From Ruegeria sp. HKCCSA071 (lineage in GTDB: Bacteria; Pseudomonadota; Alphaproteobacteria; Rhodobacterales; Rhodobacteraceae): 64,000 bases of DNA. The notes under the pieces were generated by a model that ran no database searches, was not told where the DNA came from, and saw only the letters and a program-made list of their open reading frames with translations. The first letter of the stretch is position 1, and each line of letters opens with the position of its first letter. This document shows positions 1-8,112 of this stretch, one piece after another. The stretch covers positions 372,001-436,000 of the forward strand of contig NZ_JAEDOX010000001.1 of NCBI RefSeq assembly GCF_017872555.1. The letters run 5' to 3'. Position numbers and translations under genes: made by a program.

Positions 1-491
1 AGCGCAGCAGCCAGTTTATTCCCCTTCTTGCGGGTCTCGGTCAGTTCTGTTCCCTCGATCTGAACCTTAGGTTTTTTCGTGTGTGCAGCTGGTGCAAATT
101 TGGTCTGAGTTTTCTTGGACTTCTTACCGGTAAACAGTTCTTTCAAAGAGAACGATTTTCCCTTCGAGGTTTTTGACTTCGAGCCCTTTGCGCCAGAGGT
201 TGTGCGCCCTGACTTGCCGGCGGATTTCGAACCGCCACCTTTGGTCGCGCCATTACCGCCGCTGTTGCCTTTGCCCTTTCCGGCACTGTCGCTGTTTCCT
301 TTGCCACCACCGTTACCACCGCCGTTTCCGTTACCACCACCATTGCCATCGCCGTTTCCTTTACCGCCGCCTTTGCCATCTTTTGCATAAGCCACGTCAG
401 GAAATGCAATCGCGCCAACAATTGCGGTGGAGCCTAACATTGCGATTGCGAGTGCAGAGGCTTTCAGCAAGCCGGTCATATTGGTTTTCAT
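1..491 (-). CDS. Secreted glycine/lysine-rich protein, partial (runs off left edge)
   Basis: An open frame of 163 codons starts at ATG 491 and is still open at the window edge. A GAGGA ribosome binding site lies just upstream. The N-terminus is a classic Sec signal peptide: Lys and polar residues, a hydrophobic stretch at about residues 8-30, then a VAYA cleavage-like motif at about 32-36. A low-complexity segment follows (about 37-75) made of GGGN/GGGK units, then a Lys/Ser/Gly-rich basic region with a SLKELF segment. It is divergently arranged with the PepSY-like gene at 701, and both proteins carry the same type of Gly/Asn tract. I do not recognise a named family. The C-terminal part lies outside the window. 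The exported, basic, disordered composition suggests an envelope or surface protein, but the function is unknown. Confidence 0.7.
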   Translation of the reverse strand, partial: MKTNMTGLLKASALAIAMLGSTAIVGAIAFPDVAYAKDGKGGGKGNGDGNGGGNGNGGGNGGGKGNSDSAGKGKGNSGGNGATKGGGSKSAGKSGRTTSGAKGSKSKTSKGKSFSLKELFTGKKSKKTQTKFAPAAHTKKPKVQIEGTELTETRKKGNKLAAA

Positions 492-700
492 AGCGTTCCT
501 CGTAAATCGAAGGCGTGTTTCAGTGGTCCGACATAGTTTTCCAAGATTCGCACACAGGGAAACCGCTTGCCGGCATCAAGATCTGACAGGTGCTATCTAA
601 ACCGATCATCATTGAACCTACGCCAAACTGGTCGTTCATCCCCAGTTCATGTTGAAATCGGTAGATTGTGTAGGTGGTTGCGCGGTAAAGAGTGCCGAAG
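492..700. promoter_or_regulatory. Divergent intergenic region between two secreted Gly-rich proteins
   Basis: About 200 bases separate the divergent starts at 491 (minus) and 701 (plus) and must hold both promoters. No gene-like frame with a ribosome binding site is seen here. I could not assign -35/-10 boxes with confidence. Confidence 0.4.
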
Positions 701-1288
701 ATGAGAAAGCTCTTAACCATCATGTTTCTTATTGTCTTTCTCCAGCCCGGAGAAGGCAATTCAGCCGTTCGTGAGCTGAAGCAGGCAGAGCTGCGCAAAG
801 CGACAACGTCTGGCAACGCAATCCGTCTGCAAAAAGTCATCAAAGGGGTCGAGCAGGTCTTTGGCGGCACGCCCATTGATGCGCGTGCTTTTCAGGCCGA
901 CAAAGTTTACTACCGAGTACTGGTCAAAAAACCGAACGGGAAGATTGTCAGTGTTATTGTTAACGCAAAAACCGGCGTCGTCGTTTCCAACAGGTCCAAA
1001 ATCGGAAAACAAATCTCGGAAGCGGCAAAATCTGCGCCTGGAAACTCGGCCAGTGCAAGATCTCAAGGCAAGTCTTCAGCCAAAACAAATGGCGGTCAAA
1101 GCGGCAATCGCGGGAACAGCGGTGGCGGTCGCGGCAACTCTGGTGGCAATGGCGGAGGCAACTCCGGAGGTAAAGGCGGCGGCAACTCCGGTGGTAACGG
1201 TGGTGGCAATGGCGGTGGTAACGGTGGTGGCAATTCTGGCGGCAACGGTGGTGGAAACGGTGGCGGCAACGGCGGTGGTAAAAAGTAA
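701..1288 (+). CDS. PepSY-like secreted protein with Gly/Asn-rich C-terminal tail
   Basis: A 195-residue protein if started at ATG 701; a GTG at 692 would add three residues. The AAAGAG sequence about 8 bases upstream favours the ATG. The N-terminus is a signal peptide with a hydrophobic stretch up to about residue 20. Residues about 30-95 resemble a PepSY fold: a helix with KVIKGVEQVFGG followed by strands YYRVLVKKPNGKIVSVIV and a G-V-V-V ending. From about residue 125 the chain is a Gly/Asn tail of GGGN and GGNS units. PepSY proteins are often encoded beside OmpR/EnvZ-type two-component genes in Proteobacteria, as here, where the regulator starts 38 bases downstream. A role as periplasmic input or target of that system is inferred. 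The repeat tail is unusual for PepSY proteins. Confidence 0.7.
   Translation: MRKLLTIMFLIVFLQPGEGNSAVRELKQAELRKATTSGNAIRLQKVIKGVEQVFGGTPIDARAFQADKVYYRVLVKKPNGKIVSVIVNAKTGVVVSNRSKIGKQISEAAKSAPGNSASARSQGKSSAKTNGGQSGNRGNSGGGRGNSGGNGGGNSGGKGGGNSGGNGGGNGGGNGGGNSGGNGGGNGGGNGGGKK
1108..1284 (+). repeat. Gly/Asn-coding imperfect tandem repeat
   Basis: This stretch consists of degenerate 9-12 base units that encode GGGN or GGNS, such as GGTGGTAACGGTGGTGGCAA. It forms the tail of the PepSY-like protein. A similar tract, on the opposite strand, lies at about 245-375 in the divergent gene. Such tracts can expand or shrink by slippage. Confidence 0.7.
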
Positions 1289-1326
1289 TGGTTAAACTGC
1301 CAATCGCGCGCCTATAATTCCCAAGT

Positions 1327-1986
1327 ATGAGAGTCTTACTGGCAGAAGACGAGCCGCACCTTTGCGAGCAGATCAAGAAACTGTTGAACGCTGAAGGTCG
1401 GGTCGTGGACATTGTGAACAGCGGCCTAGAAGCTTTGCATCTGGGCGCAACAGAACCTTATGACATGATCATCCTCGATATTGGATTGCCGGAACGCGAC
1501 GGCATTTCAGTTCTGCGGGAATGGCGCAGTGCGGGTATCAAGACACCTGTGCTGATCCTCACGGCCCGCGATGGCTGGAGCGAAAGGGTCGACGGGTTGG
1601 ACGCGGGCGCGGACGACTACATGACCAAGCCGTTCCATATGCCCGAACTGGCAGCGCGGGTCCGCGCCATTCTGCGGCGGCAGAGCGGTCAGTTGAATCC
1701 CGTCGTTGAAATGGGAAATGTTGTGCTGGACACCCGCAACGGGCGTGTAACGGCGGATGGTGTGCCAATCGACCTGACTGCGCAGGAACTGGCTGTTCTC
1801 ACGTATCTCGCCCACAATGTTGGGCGTATGATTTCAAGGACCGAGCTGTCAGAGCATATCTACGAATACGACGGGGACAGGGATTCGAACACAATTGCCG
1901 TCTTTATAACCCGTCTGCGCAAAAAACTTGGCCCTGATCTGATCACAACGATTCGGGGCCGCGGATACATGATCGACTCCGCCTGA
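1327..1986 (+). CDS. OmpR/PhoB-family response regulator
   Basis: A 219-residue two-domain response regulator. The receiver domain has the acidic pair in LLAEDEP (residues 4-10), the phosphoacceptor Asp51 in MIILDIGLPERDG, the Thr in LILTARD and the Lys in YMTKPF. The C-terminal winged helix (about 125-218) ends with the usual SNTIAVFITRLRKKL and TIRGRGYMI. Its TGA overlaps the ATG of the downstream kinase by one base, so the two are translationally coupled. It most resembles regulators of the PhoP/QseB/TctD type, but the target genes cannot be told from sequence. The neighbouring PepSY/Gly-rich genes are obvious candidates. Confidence 0.92.
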   Translation: MRVLLAEDEPHLCEQIKKLLNAEGRVVDIVNSGLEALHLGATEPYDMIILDIGLPERDGISVLREWRSAGIKTPVLILTARDGWSERVDGLDAGADDYMTKPFHMPELAARVRAILRRQSGQLNPVVEMGNVVLDTRNGRVTADGVPIDLTAQELAVLTYLAHNVGRMISRTELSEHIYEYDGDRDSNTIAVFITRLRKKLGPDLITTIRGRGYMIDSA

Positions 1987-3341
1987 TGTTATCCCTGCGT
2001 CAACGGGCTCTACTGGGGGGGACCGCGTCGGGTGCCCTTTCAGTGGGTGTCGGTACGCTGGCCGTGTTCTCGTTCATCAATGCCCGCGTTTCAGACAGGT
2101 TTGATACCGCATTGCTTGATCGTCACACGCAACTGGTCGTTGGGTTGAGCGTCACGACCCATGACCCGGATGCGCTGCGCGATTTGATGTTCGATCCAGC
2201 CTATGGCACACCGTATTCTGGCCGATACTGGCAAGTCAGCAACAGCGAAGGCGAAATCTTTACGTCGGCTTCCCTGTTCGACGGAGTCATCGCCGAACCC
2301 CCTGGCACCCCTGATGTAACGACGCTTTGGAATACTCGTGGTCCAGAAAACGAAGCTTTACGAGGAGCCTATCAGAAAATTACCTATGAGGACGGTACGG
2401 TCTGGGGGGTCAGCGTTGCCGAAAGTCAGGCCCAGCTTGTCGCAGAGCGTCACACTGCACAACAAAGCCTGCTTCCGGTTTTTGCGCTGGTCGGTCTGAT
2501 CGGTGTCGTTGGATCGCTACTTCTGACGTCAATCATCCTGACACCACTCAGAAAGCTAAGGTCGGACGTGGCGCACCGTTGGGATCGGGACGAAGACCTT
2601 AAACCAGGTGATTATCCTGAAGAGGTCTCTCCTCTGGTCGAGGATCTGAACCAGCTCTTGCGCCGAAACCGGGAAATTGTATCGGGATCACGTCGTCAGG
2701 CGGCAGATTTGGCTCATGCCCTGAAAACACCTACCGCGATCATGCGCAACGAATTGTTGCTGTTGTCCGAAGCGGGAGGTTCTACGGAGACCGCTGTGGA
2801 AGCTCTCGACCGTATTGACGCGCAGCTGGGCCGGTCGCTTGCCCGAATGCGGGCGCTGAATACTGCGGACTTGACCCATTCTCGTACCGATCTGTCTCAT
2901 TCGATTGATCGACTGGCGCGTCTGTTCACGACCATGGCCGAGCGCGAAGGAAAGTCATTGGAAATTGAACGCGACCCCGGTCTTTGGGTGCGAATGGACG
3001 CGCAGGATATCGAAGAAGTCTTGGGCAACCTGCTGGATAACGCGGTCAAATGGTGCAAATCCAAGGTCCGATTGACGGCTGGGAGAACCCGGAACGGGAT
3101 TGAAGTTGTGATTGACGACGATGGTCCGGGAATTCCTCAGGACGCTCACCGCGAGGCACTGCGATCGGGGGGGAGGCTGGATACCTCTGTCTCGGGCAGT
3201 GGCCTTGGGCTGGCCATCGCGGTTGATTTGTTGAAGGCCTATGACAGTCGACTTGATCTGGGTGCATCCAACTCGCTTGGCGGTCTGGAATGCCGGATCG
3301 TAATTCCGAAGGGAACCAATGCGCATCCTGCGTCAGGCTGA
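1986..3341 (+). CDS. Sensor histidine kinase, PhoQ/QseC-like
   Basis: A 451-residue inner-membrane kinase. It has a transmembrane segment at about 10-31, a periplasmic sensor domain at about 32-160 and a second transmembrane segment at about 161-184. A HAMP-like linker follows, then the H box DLAHALKTP with the phosphorylated His244. The ATPase domain shows the N box NLLDNAVKW, the DDDGPG G1 box and the GSGLGLAI G2 box. The DLAHALKTP form of the H box is typical of PhoQ-like kinases. It overlaps the response regulator gene by one base and forms its partner. The ligand is unknown. Confidence 0.92.
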   Translation: MLSLRQRALLGGTASGALSVGVGTLAVFSFINARVSDRFDTALLDRHTQLVVGLSVTTHDPDALRDLMFDPAYGTPYSGRYWQVSNSEGEIFTSASLFDGVIAEPPGTPDVTTLWNTRGPENEALRGAYQKITYEDGTVWGVSVAESQAQLVAERHTAQQSLLPVFALVGLIGVVGSLLLTSIILTPLRKLRSDVAHRWDRDEDLKPGDYPEEVSPLVEDLNQLLRRNREIVSGSRRQAADLAHALKTPTAIMRNELLLLSEAGGSTETAVEALDRIDAQLGRSLARMRALNTADLTHSRTDLSHSIDRLARLFTTMAEREGKSLEIERDPGLWVRMDAQDIEEVLGNLLDNAVKWCKSKVRLTAGRTRNGIEVVIDDDGPGIPQDAHREALRSGGRLDTSVSGSGLGLAIAVDLLKAYDSRLDLGASNSLGGLECRIVIPKGTNAHPASG

Positions 3342-3405
3342 TCATTTGCCCTGAAGGTTCAGGGTGTTTTGGGTGTGTCGTACGTGGACAAGATGCGAAA
3401 ACAAG

Positions 3406-3434
3406 AAAAGCGGACCCGTGACAGGTCCGCTTTT
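3406..3434. terminator. Bidirectional Rho-independent terminator
   Basis: An 11-bp perfect inverted repeat pairs AAAAGCGGACC (3406-3416) with GGTCCGCTTTT (3424-3434) across a 7-base loop. It has an A-run on one side and a T-run on the other. It lies between the 3' ends of the kinase gene (plus) and amtB (minus) and can end transcription from both sides. Confidence 0.88.
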
Positions 3435-3466
3435 GCCCCTACGGGCGATAGGCAGCCAAGGTGGGC

Positions 3467-4648
3467 TTAGCTGCTCATGTCATAGGCCCGCTCACCATGT
3501 ACCGAGAGGTCGAGGCCATTTGTCTCGGTCTCGGCGTTTACGCGAAGTGGTGTGATCAGTGCAACCGCCTTGATCAGAACTATCGTGACAGCTGCCGTAA
3601 AGACACCCACGATAACCAGCCCGCCCAACTGTGCGGTCCATGTGCCAAGGCCAAACACGGCGATCATGATGGTGCCGAAGATGCCTCCGACGCCATGTAC
3701 CGCGAACACGTCCAGCGTATCGTCGATATTCAGCTTGTTGCGCACCAGACTGACGGCTTCCTGACACAGAACGCCCGCAACAGCGCCGATGATAAGGGCC
3801 TGAACCGGACCCACAAAACCCGAAGCGGGCGTGATCGAGGCCAAACCTGCAATTGTTCCGGTAACAAGACCCACCATCGAGGCTTTGCCAAAGCGGATGC
3901 GTTCCCAAAGCGCCCATGTCAGCGAGGCGGTTGCGGCGGACAGGTGGGTAACGGTCATCGCCATCGCAGCACCACCGTCCGCGGCCAGTTGCGAACCGCC
4001 ATTGAAGCCGAACCAGCCGACCCACAGCATCGCGGCGCCGACCATGACGTAGCCGGGATTATGCGGCGGGGTCGTGCGGTTTCGGCGCGGGCCAAGGATG
4101 ACGGCGATGATCAGGGCTGCCAGACCAGCGGTTTCGTGCACCACGATACCACCTGCGAAATCACGCACGCCAATGTCGCCCAAAATACCTCCATCGGCCA
4201 GCATGCCACCGCCCCAGATCCAGTGAACCACCGGCGCATAGCACAGCAGCATCCACAGCGCCGAGAAGGTCAGCACAAAGCCAAAGCCCACCCGTTCGAC
4301 ATATGCGCCCACGATCAGGGCTGGGGTGATGATGGCAAAGGTCATCTGAAAGGCAAAGAACAGGATTTCCGGTAGAGTGCCAGCAAGGCTGTCCACATCA
4401 ACACCGTTGAGGAAAGCCTTGCCCAAACCACCCCAAAGCCCACTTTCACCGGGCCCAAAGGCGATGGAGTACCCGGCGACCAGCCACAGAATGCTCATCA
4501 AACAGGCAATGGCAAAGCAATGCATAAAAACGCTGAGCACGTTTCGGGCACGTACAAGCCCGCCGTAAAACAAGGCCAGCCCCGGCAACGTCATGAAAAG
4601 GACCAGAGCTGTAGCAACAATGATCCAGGCTGTATCGGCTCCATTCAT
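3467..4648 (-). CDS. amtB: Ammonium transporter AmtB
   Basis: A 393-residue polytopic membrane protein of the Amt/Mep/Rh family. The start ATG at 4648 follows GGAGAG at 7 bases; an upstream in-frame ATG at 4672 has no better site. The family signatures are clear: the ALFYGGLVRARNVLS region near the N-terminus, VVHETAGLAAL and DVFAVHGVGGIFG carrying the two pore histidines, and GGAMLWVGWFGFNGGS (here AAMLWVGWFGFNGGS). About eleven membrane helices are expected. AmtB imports ammonium and is usually controlled by a PII protein (GlnK) encoded beside it. No glnK is next to this copy. Transcription is likely under NtrC/NtrX, encoded about 4.5 kb away, but no site was identified. Confidence 0.93.
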   Translation of the reverse strand: MNGADTAWIIVATALVLFMTLPGLALFYGGLVRARNVLSVFMHCFAIACLMSILWLVAGYSIAFGPGESGLWGGLGKAFLNGVDVDSLAGTLPEILFFAFQMTFAIITPALIVGAYVERVGFGFVLTFSALWMLLCYAPVVHWIWGGGMLADGGILGDIGVRDFAGGIVVHETAGLAALIIAVILGPRRNRTTPPHNPGYVMVGAAMLWVGWFGFNGGSQLAADGGAAMAMTVTHLSAATASLTWALWERIRFGKASMVGLVTGTIAGLASITPASGFVGPVQALIIGAVAGVLCQEAVSLVRNKLNIDDTLDVFAVHGVGGIFGTIMIAVFGLGTWTAQLGGLVIVGVFTAAVTIVLIKAVALITPLRVNAETETNGLDLSVHGERAYDMSS

Positions 4649-4858
4649 GGGCCGCTCTCCTTTTCCCTGCATGGTTTCCCGGGCAGGTCATCTGACAACG
4701 CTCCGGGGTCGAGTGAGTGTATGTGCAGAGCCTTGAAGCGGAGGGCAGGTGAGGAAAAAAGAGGCAACACCCGAAATGAGCGCCCGTTTTGTCGCCTTTT
4801 GTTAAAGTGATGACAGTTTTGGCGGCTGTGGGCAGATAATGCCTAAAAATCGTGCGTG

Positions 4859-5326
4859 TTATGAAAGTCCAGTCAGAAGTAACGCCAGCGCATGGTCCCG
4901 CGCGGCGCGGCGCACCGCATCCCGCCCTTGCGCGCCAAACTCAATCGTTTCACTCCGGGTTTCCCGGCCTTCTCTGGCCAGTCCGAAACATACGCGCCCT
5001 TCGGGTTTAAATTCAGACCCGCCCGGCCCGGCAATGCCGGTAATCGCGACGGCAAGCTGCGCTTGTGAGTTGCGCAATGCGCCTTCGGCCATTTCGCGAG
5101 CGACCTGCTCGGACACTGCGCCGAAAGCCTCCAGGGTTTCTGCCAACACACCCAGCATGTCCTGTTTGGCCCTGTTGGTATAGGTGACAAAACCCCGATC
5201 CACGACAGCCGAACTGCCGGGTATATCCGTCAGGGCCGCAGCGACCATACCGCCGGTGCAGCTTTCCGCTGTGGCGATCATAACGCCCTGCGCTTTGGCG
5301 CGGTTCAGCAGGTCGGGCACGTTCAT
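4859..5326 (-). CDS. pncC: Nicotinamide-nucleotide amidase (CinA C-terminal domain protein)
   Basis: A 155-residue protein that matches only the C-terminal domain of CinA, the PncC amidase that deamidates NMN to nicotinate mononucleotide in pyridine nucleotide recycling. The hallmark motifs are TAESCTGGMVAAALTDIPGSS near the start and AVAITGIAGPGGS followed by KPEGRVCFGLA. The start at ATG 5326 gives the usual N-terminus and overlaps the end of pgpA by 4 bases; the frame extends upstream but that part is antisense to nothing conserved. It is the last gene of the minus-strand run ispDF-pgpA-pncC. Independent short CinA proteins are common in alphaproteobacteria. Confidence 0.9.
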   Translation of the reverse strand: MNVPDLLNRAKAQGVMIATAESCTGGMVAAALTDIPGSSAVVDRGFVTYTNRAKQDMLGVLAETLEAFGAVSEQVAREMAEGALRNSQAQLAVAITGIAGPGGSEFKPEGRVCFGLAREGRETRSETIEFGAQGRDAVRRAARDHALALLLTGLS

Positions 5327-5820
5327 AGGCCCAAAACCCCGTGTGCGATGCCTGCCAGAACCATCACGCCAATGGCTGCGAGAATACCCGCAATCACGTC
5401 GTCCAGCATCACTCCCATAGGATCGCCGCGACGATCTGCCCAACCGACGGGGCCAGGTTTGGTGATGTCGAACAGGCGGAACAGGGCAAACCCGGCAACC
5501 CAACCGGGCCAGAGGGCGGTTATGTCGATCCCATGCGCCCAGGACGGATATGAGATCGCCCAGAGTGCAATGAACTGGCCTGCAACCTCATCAATAACGA
5601 TTTCCGACGGGTCGTGATCGTCCTGACCGTCGGTCATCACGCGCGTGGCCCACAGGCCGCCTGCGAACACCACCAGTGTCGCGATTGCCAGCAATGGGAA
5701 TCCCCCCAGCGTGTGCAGGCCCCAAGCCATCGGCAGCGCGGCCAGCGAACCCCAGGTGCCGGGGGCAGGGCGCATATATCCGACACCGCCAACGGTACCA
5801 ATCAACTGCGCCGCGTTCAT
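5323..5820 (-). CDS. pgpA: Phosphatidylglycerophosphatase A
   Basis: A 165-residue membrane enzyme that dephosphorylates phosphatidylglycerol phosphate to phosphatidylglycerol. The conserved features are [13 protein letters not shown] near the N-terminus, the acidic motif [13 protein letters not shown] in the middle, [17 protein letters not shown], and a second acidic region [10 protein letters not shown] near the C-terminus. Several hydrophobic segments flank these motifs. It overlaps ispDF by 4 bases (ATGA type) and pncC by 4 bases, so the three genes form one translationally coupled unit. Confidence 0.93.
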   Translation of the reverse strand: MNAAQLIGTVGGVGYMRPAPGTWGSLAALPMAWGLHTLGGFPLLAIATLVVFAGGLWATRVMTDGQDDHDPSEIVIDEVAGQFIALWAISYPSWAHGIDITALWPGWVAGFALFRLFDITKPGPVGWADRRGDPMGVMLDDVIAGILAAIGVMVLAGIAHGVLGL

Positions 5821-6947
5821 GATTTCACCAGACAGGCCGTCGCAATCGATGCGATGCCTTCACCGCGACCGGTGAAGCCCAGACGCTCGGACGTGGTGGC
5901 CTTGACCGAGACCTGATCGGCCCGCAAGCCCATGATTTTGGACATTTCTTCGCGCATGACAGCGGCGTGAGGGCCAATCTTCGGATATTCACAGACCAGC
6001 GTGCAATCCACGTTCGAGATGCGATACCCCATCTGTCCGGCCAGTTCGACCGCGTGACGCAGAAATATCTCGCTGGCGGCACCTTTCCATTGCGGATCCG
6101 AGGGAGGAAAATGCTGTCCGATATCGCCTTGCGCCAATGCGCCATAAATCGCGTCGGTTACAGCATGCATCCCGACATCCGCATCCGAATGCCCCTGCAA
6201 CCCGCGATCATGGGGAACCTTCACACCGCAAAGGACCACATGATCCCCGTCGCCAAACCGGTGCACGTCATAGCCGTTGCCAAGTCTTACATCCATATCC
6301 ATTCCCATGATGCGTTCCGCCCGGGCAAAATCCTCGGGGTGAGTGATCTTCAGGTTGTCCGCATCGCCCGGTACGATGCAGACATCTACCCCCGCAGCGC
6401 GTGCAACCTCAACATCATCGGCAGCACCGCCCGGATGCGCCGCATGGGCGGCGGAGATGGTGTCATAATGAAAGCCTTGCGGTGTCTGTGCAGCAAACAG
6501 GTTGCTGCGGTCTTGCGTGCCTGTCACGGCCCCGTCTTGTCCTGTCCACAAGGCATCGGTTACCGCCAGTCCGGGGGCTGCGGCCTGATGTGCATCCAAT
6601 GCGGTCAAGACATCCTGAATGGTGCGCGACGAAACACAAGGTCGGGCAACGTCATGAATCAAGACGCGCGTCACTTCGAGATGTGTCAGGGCCTTCAAAC
6701 CGTTGCGCACAGAACCCGCGCGATCCGTGCCGCCCGTCGCGAGGATCAGATCGTTGTTACGAAACTCCCCCCAGGCCAGAGTGTCTTCGTCGGATAAGAC
6801 CAGAACGATATGGGCGACCTGTCCGCGGAACCGATCGATTGTCCAGTCTGCCACGCGGCGGCCTGCAAGGCTGCGCCACTGTTTTGGGACGTCGCCCCCG
6901 GCGCGTAGGCCGCGGCCTGCGGCGACTATGATGGCAGCTGTGGTCAT
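5817..6947 (-). CDS. ispDF: Bifunctional IspD/IspF isoprenoid enzyme
   Basis: A 376-residue fusion. Residues 1 to about 215 are IspD (2-C-methyl-D-erythritol 4-phosphate cytidylyltransferase), with [19 protein letters not shown] as the nucleotide-binding start and TDALW and [10 protein letters not shown] further on. Residues about 218-376 are IspF (MECDP synthase), with the metal-binding DVHRF and [14 protein letters not shown], and the C-terminal [18 protein letters not shown]. The fusion covers two non-consecutive steps of the MEP pathway and is typical of alphaproteobacteria and some epsilonproteobacteria. It heads the operon with pgpA and pncC and is divergent from dusB. Confidence 0.95.
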   Translation of the reverse strand: MTTAAIIVAAGRGLRAGGDVPKQWRSLAGRRVADWTIDRFRGQVAHIVLVLSDEDTLAWGEFRNNDLILATGGTDRAGSVRNGLKALTHLEVTRVLIHDVARPCVSSRTIQDVLTALDAHQAAAPGLAVTDALWTGQDGAVTGTQDRSNLFAAQTPQGFHYDTISAAHAAHPGGAADDVEVARAAGVDVCIVPGDADNLKITHPEDFARAERIMGMDMDVRLGNGYDVHRFGDGDHVVLCGVKVPHDRGLQGHSDADVGMHAVTDAIYGALAQGDIGQHFPPSDPQWKGAASEIFLRHAVELAGQMGYRISNVDCTLVCEYPKIGPHAAVMREEMSKIMGLRADQVSVKATTSERLGFTGRGEGIASIATACLVKS

Positions 6948-6986
6948 GCCGGGCGCCCTCCATTTTGTTGCGTTTGTTTAGGCGGC

Positions 6987-7008
6987 GGTGATTGCAGAGG
7001 CAATCACC
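6987..7008. promoter_or_regulatory. Perfect 9-bp inverted repeat in ispDF-dusB intergenic region
   Basis: GGTGATTGC (6987-6995) pairs with GCAATCACC (7000-7008) across the four-base spacer AGAG. The element lies between the divergent ispDF and dusB-ntrBC units. It lacks a T-run, so it is more likely a protein-binding dyad or an RNA hairpin near a 5' end than a terminator. No binding protein can be named. Confidence 0.45.
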
Positions 7009-7128
7009 TATGGTCTTGTGATTAAAAAATAGGCATTTGATGGTTTTGCAGGCTTGTTGCGCGTCGTTTTGTTGTTCATATGCGCAGAATTCGATATCAG
7101 AACTGCAACTGCCCAAGGATTAAGCACG

Positions 7129-8112
7129 TTGACTTTGCGCTTCGCTGACAAACTCTTAACACCGCCGGTTTTGCTGGCCCCGATGGCCGGAATCACGGAT
7201 CGCCCGTTTCGGGATCTGGTTATGCGCTTTGGCGCCGGCATGGTCGTCAGCGAAATGGTCGCCAGTCAGGAAATGGTGCAGGCCAAACCCGGAGTGCGGG
7301 AACGCGCCGAACTGTCCGCCGATGTGGAAAACACAGCTGTGCAACTGGCAGGGCGCGAGGCGCATTGGATGGCCGAGGCCGCGCGTCAGGTTGCTGATCG
7401 GGGCGCGCGGGTGATCGACATCAACATGGGGTGTCCCGCCAAGAAGGTAACAAATGGGTATTCCGGTTCGGCCCTGCTGAAAACACCGGACCACGCACTG
7501 ACGCTGATCGAGGCCGTTGTCAGTGCAGTTGACGTTCCGGTGACATTGAAAACCCGTCTGGGGTGGGATGACACCCTGCTGAATGCCCCCGAGGTTGCGC
7601 GCCGTGCACAAGAGGCAGGCGTTCAGATGGTTACGATCCACGGACGCACGCGATGCCAGTTCTACAAGGGGCGCGCTGACTGGAGCGCGATCCAGGCCGT
7701 GAAACAGGCCGTGTCGATTCCGGTCATTGCGAACGGAGATATTGTAGACACAGCTGCCGCACGAACCGCTTTGGAACAATCTGGTGCAGATGGGGTCATG
7801 GTCGGGCGTGGCGCGCAGGGTAAACCCTGGCTTCTGGCGCAGATCAGTCACGACCTTTACGGGGCGGATGCGCCGGATATTCCGGTCGGGAATGACCTGA
7901 TCGACATGGTGCGCACGCATTATCAGGCGATGCTGGGGTTCTACGGTGCCGATCTGGGCCTGCGTGTCGCCCGTAAGCATCTGGGATGGTATATGGATCA
8001 GGCCGCAACCCCTGCGCCGCTGCGCCGGGCGGTTCTGACGTCGCGCAACACGGATGATGTCCTGCGCCTTCTTGGGGATGCACTTGCCGAAACGGGCGAG
8101 GCGGCGGCATGA
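7129..8112 (+). CDS. dusB: tRNA-dihydrouridine synthase (NifR3/DusB)
   Basis: A 327-residue flavoenzyme that reduces uridines in the tRNA D-loop. The FMN-barrel motifs are VLLAPMAGITDRPFRDL at the N-terminus, DINMGCPAKKV with the catalytic Cys, HGRTRCQFYKG, and VIANGDIVD with GVMVGRGAQGKPW. I place the start at TTG 7129 because AAGGA lies 9 bases upstream and the resulting N-terminus fits the family. The longer frame from TTG 7054 would add 25 residues with no family match. The 3' end overlaps ntrB by ATGA. In Rhodobacter this gene (nifR3) is the first gene of the ntrBC operon, as here. Confidence 0.93.
   Translation: MTLRFADKLLTPPVLLAPMAGITDRPFRDLVMRFGAGMVVSEMVASQEMVQAKPGVRERAELSADVENTAVQLAGREAHWMAEAARQVADRGARVIDINMGCPAKKVTNGYSGSALLKTPDHALTLIEAVVSAVDVPVTLKTRLGWDDTLLNAPEVARRAQEAGVQMVTIHGRTRCQFYKGRADWSAIQAVKQAVSIPVIANGDIVDTAAARTALEQSGADGVMVGRGAQGKPWLLAQISHDLYGADAPDIPVGNDLIDMVRTHYQAMLGFYGADLGLRVARKHLGWYMDQAATPAPLRRAVLTSRNTDDVLRLLGDALAETGEAAA

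Noticed and set aside
115-390. Proline-rich plus-strand frame of 91 codons
   Set aside because: It is the antisense of the Gly-rich tract of the minus-strand gene (1-491) and has no ribosome binding site.
1108-1284. Possible CRISPR-like repeat array
   Set aside because: The units are 9-12 bases, in frame and coding for Gly/Asn, with no constant-length spacers.
3461-4375. Long plus-strand frame of 304 codons
   Set aside because: It is antisense to amtB, whose membrane motifs are clear; high GC content leaves open frames on the opposite strand.
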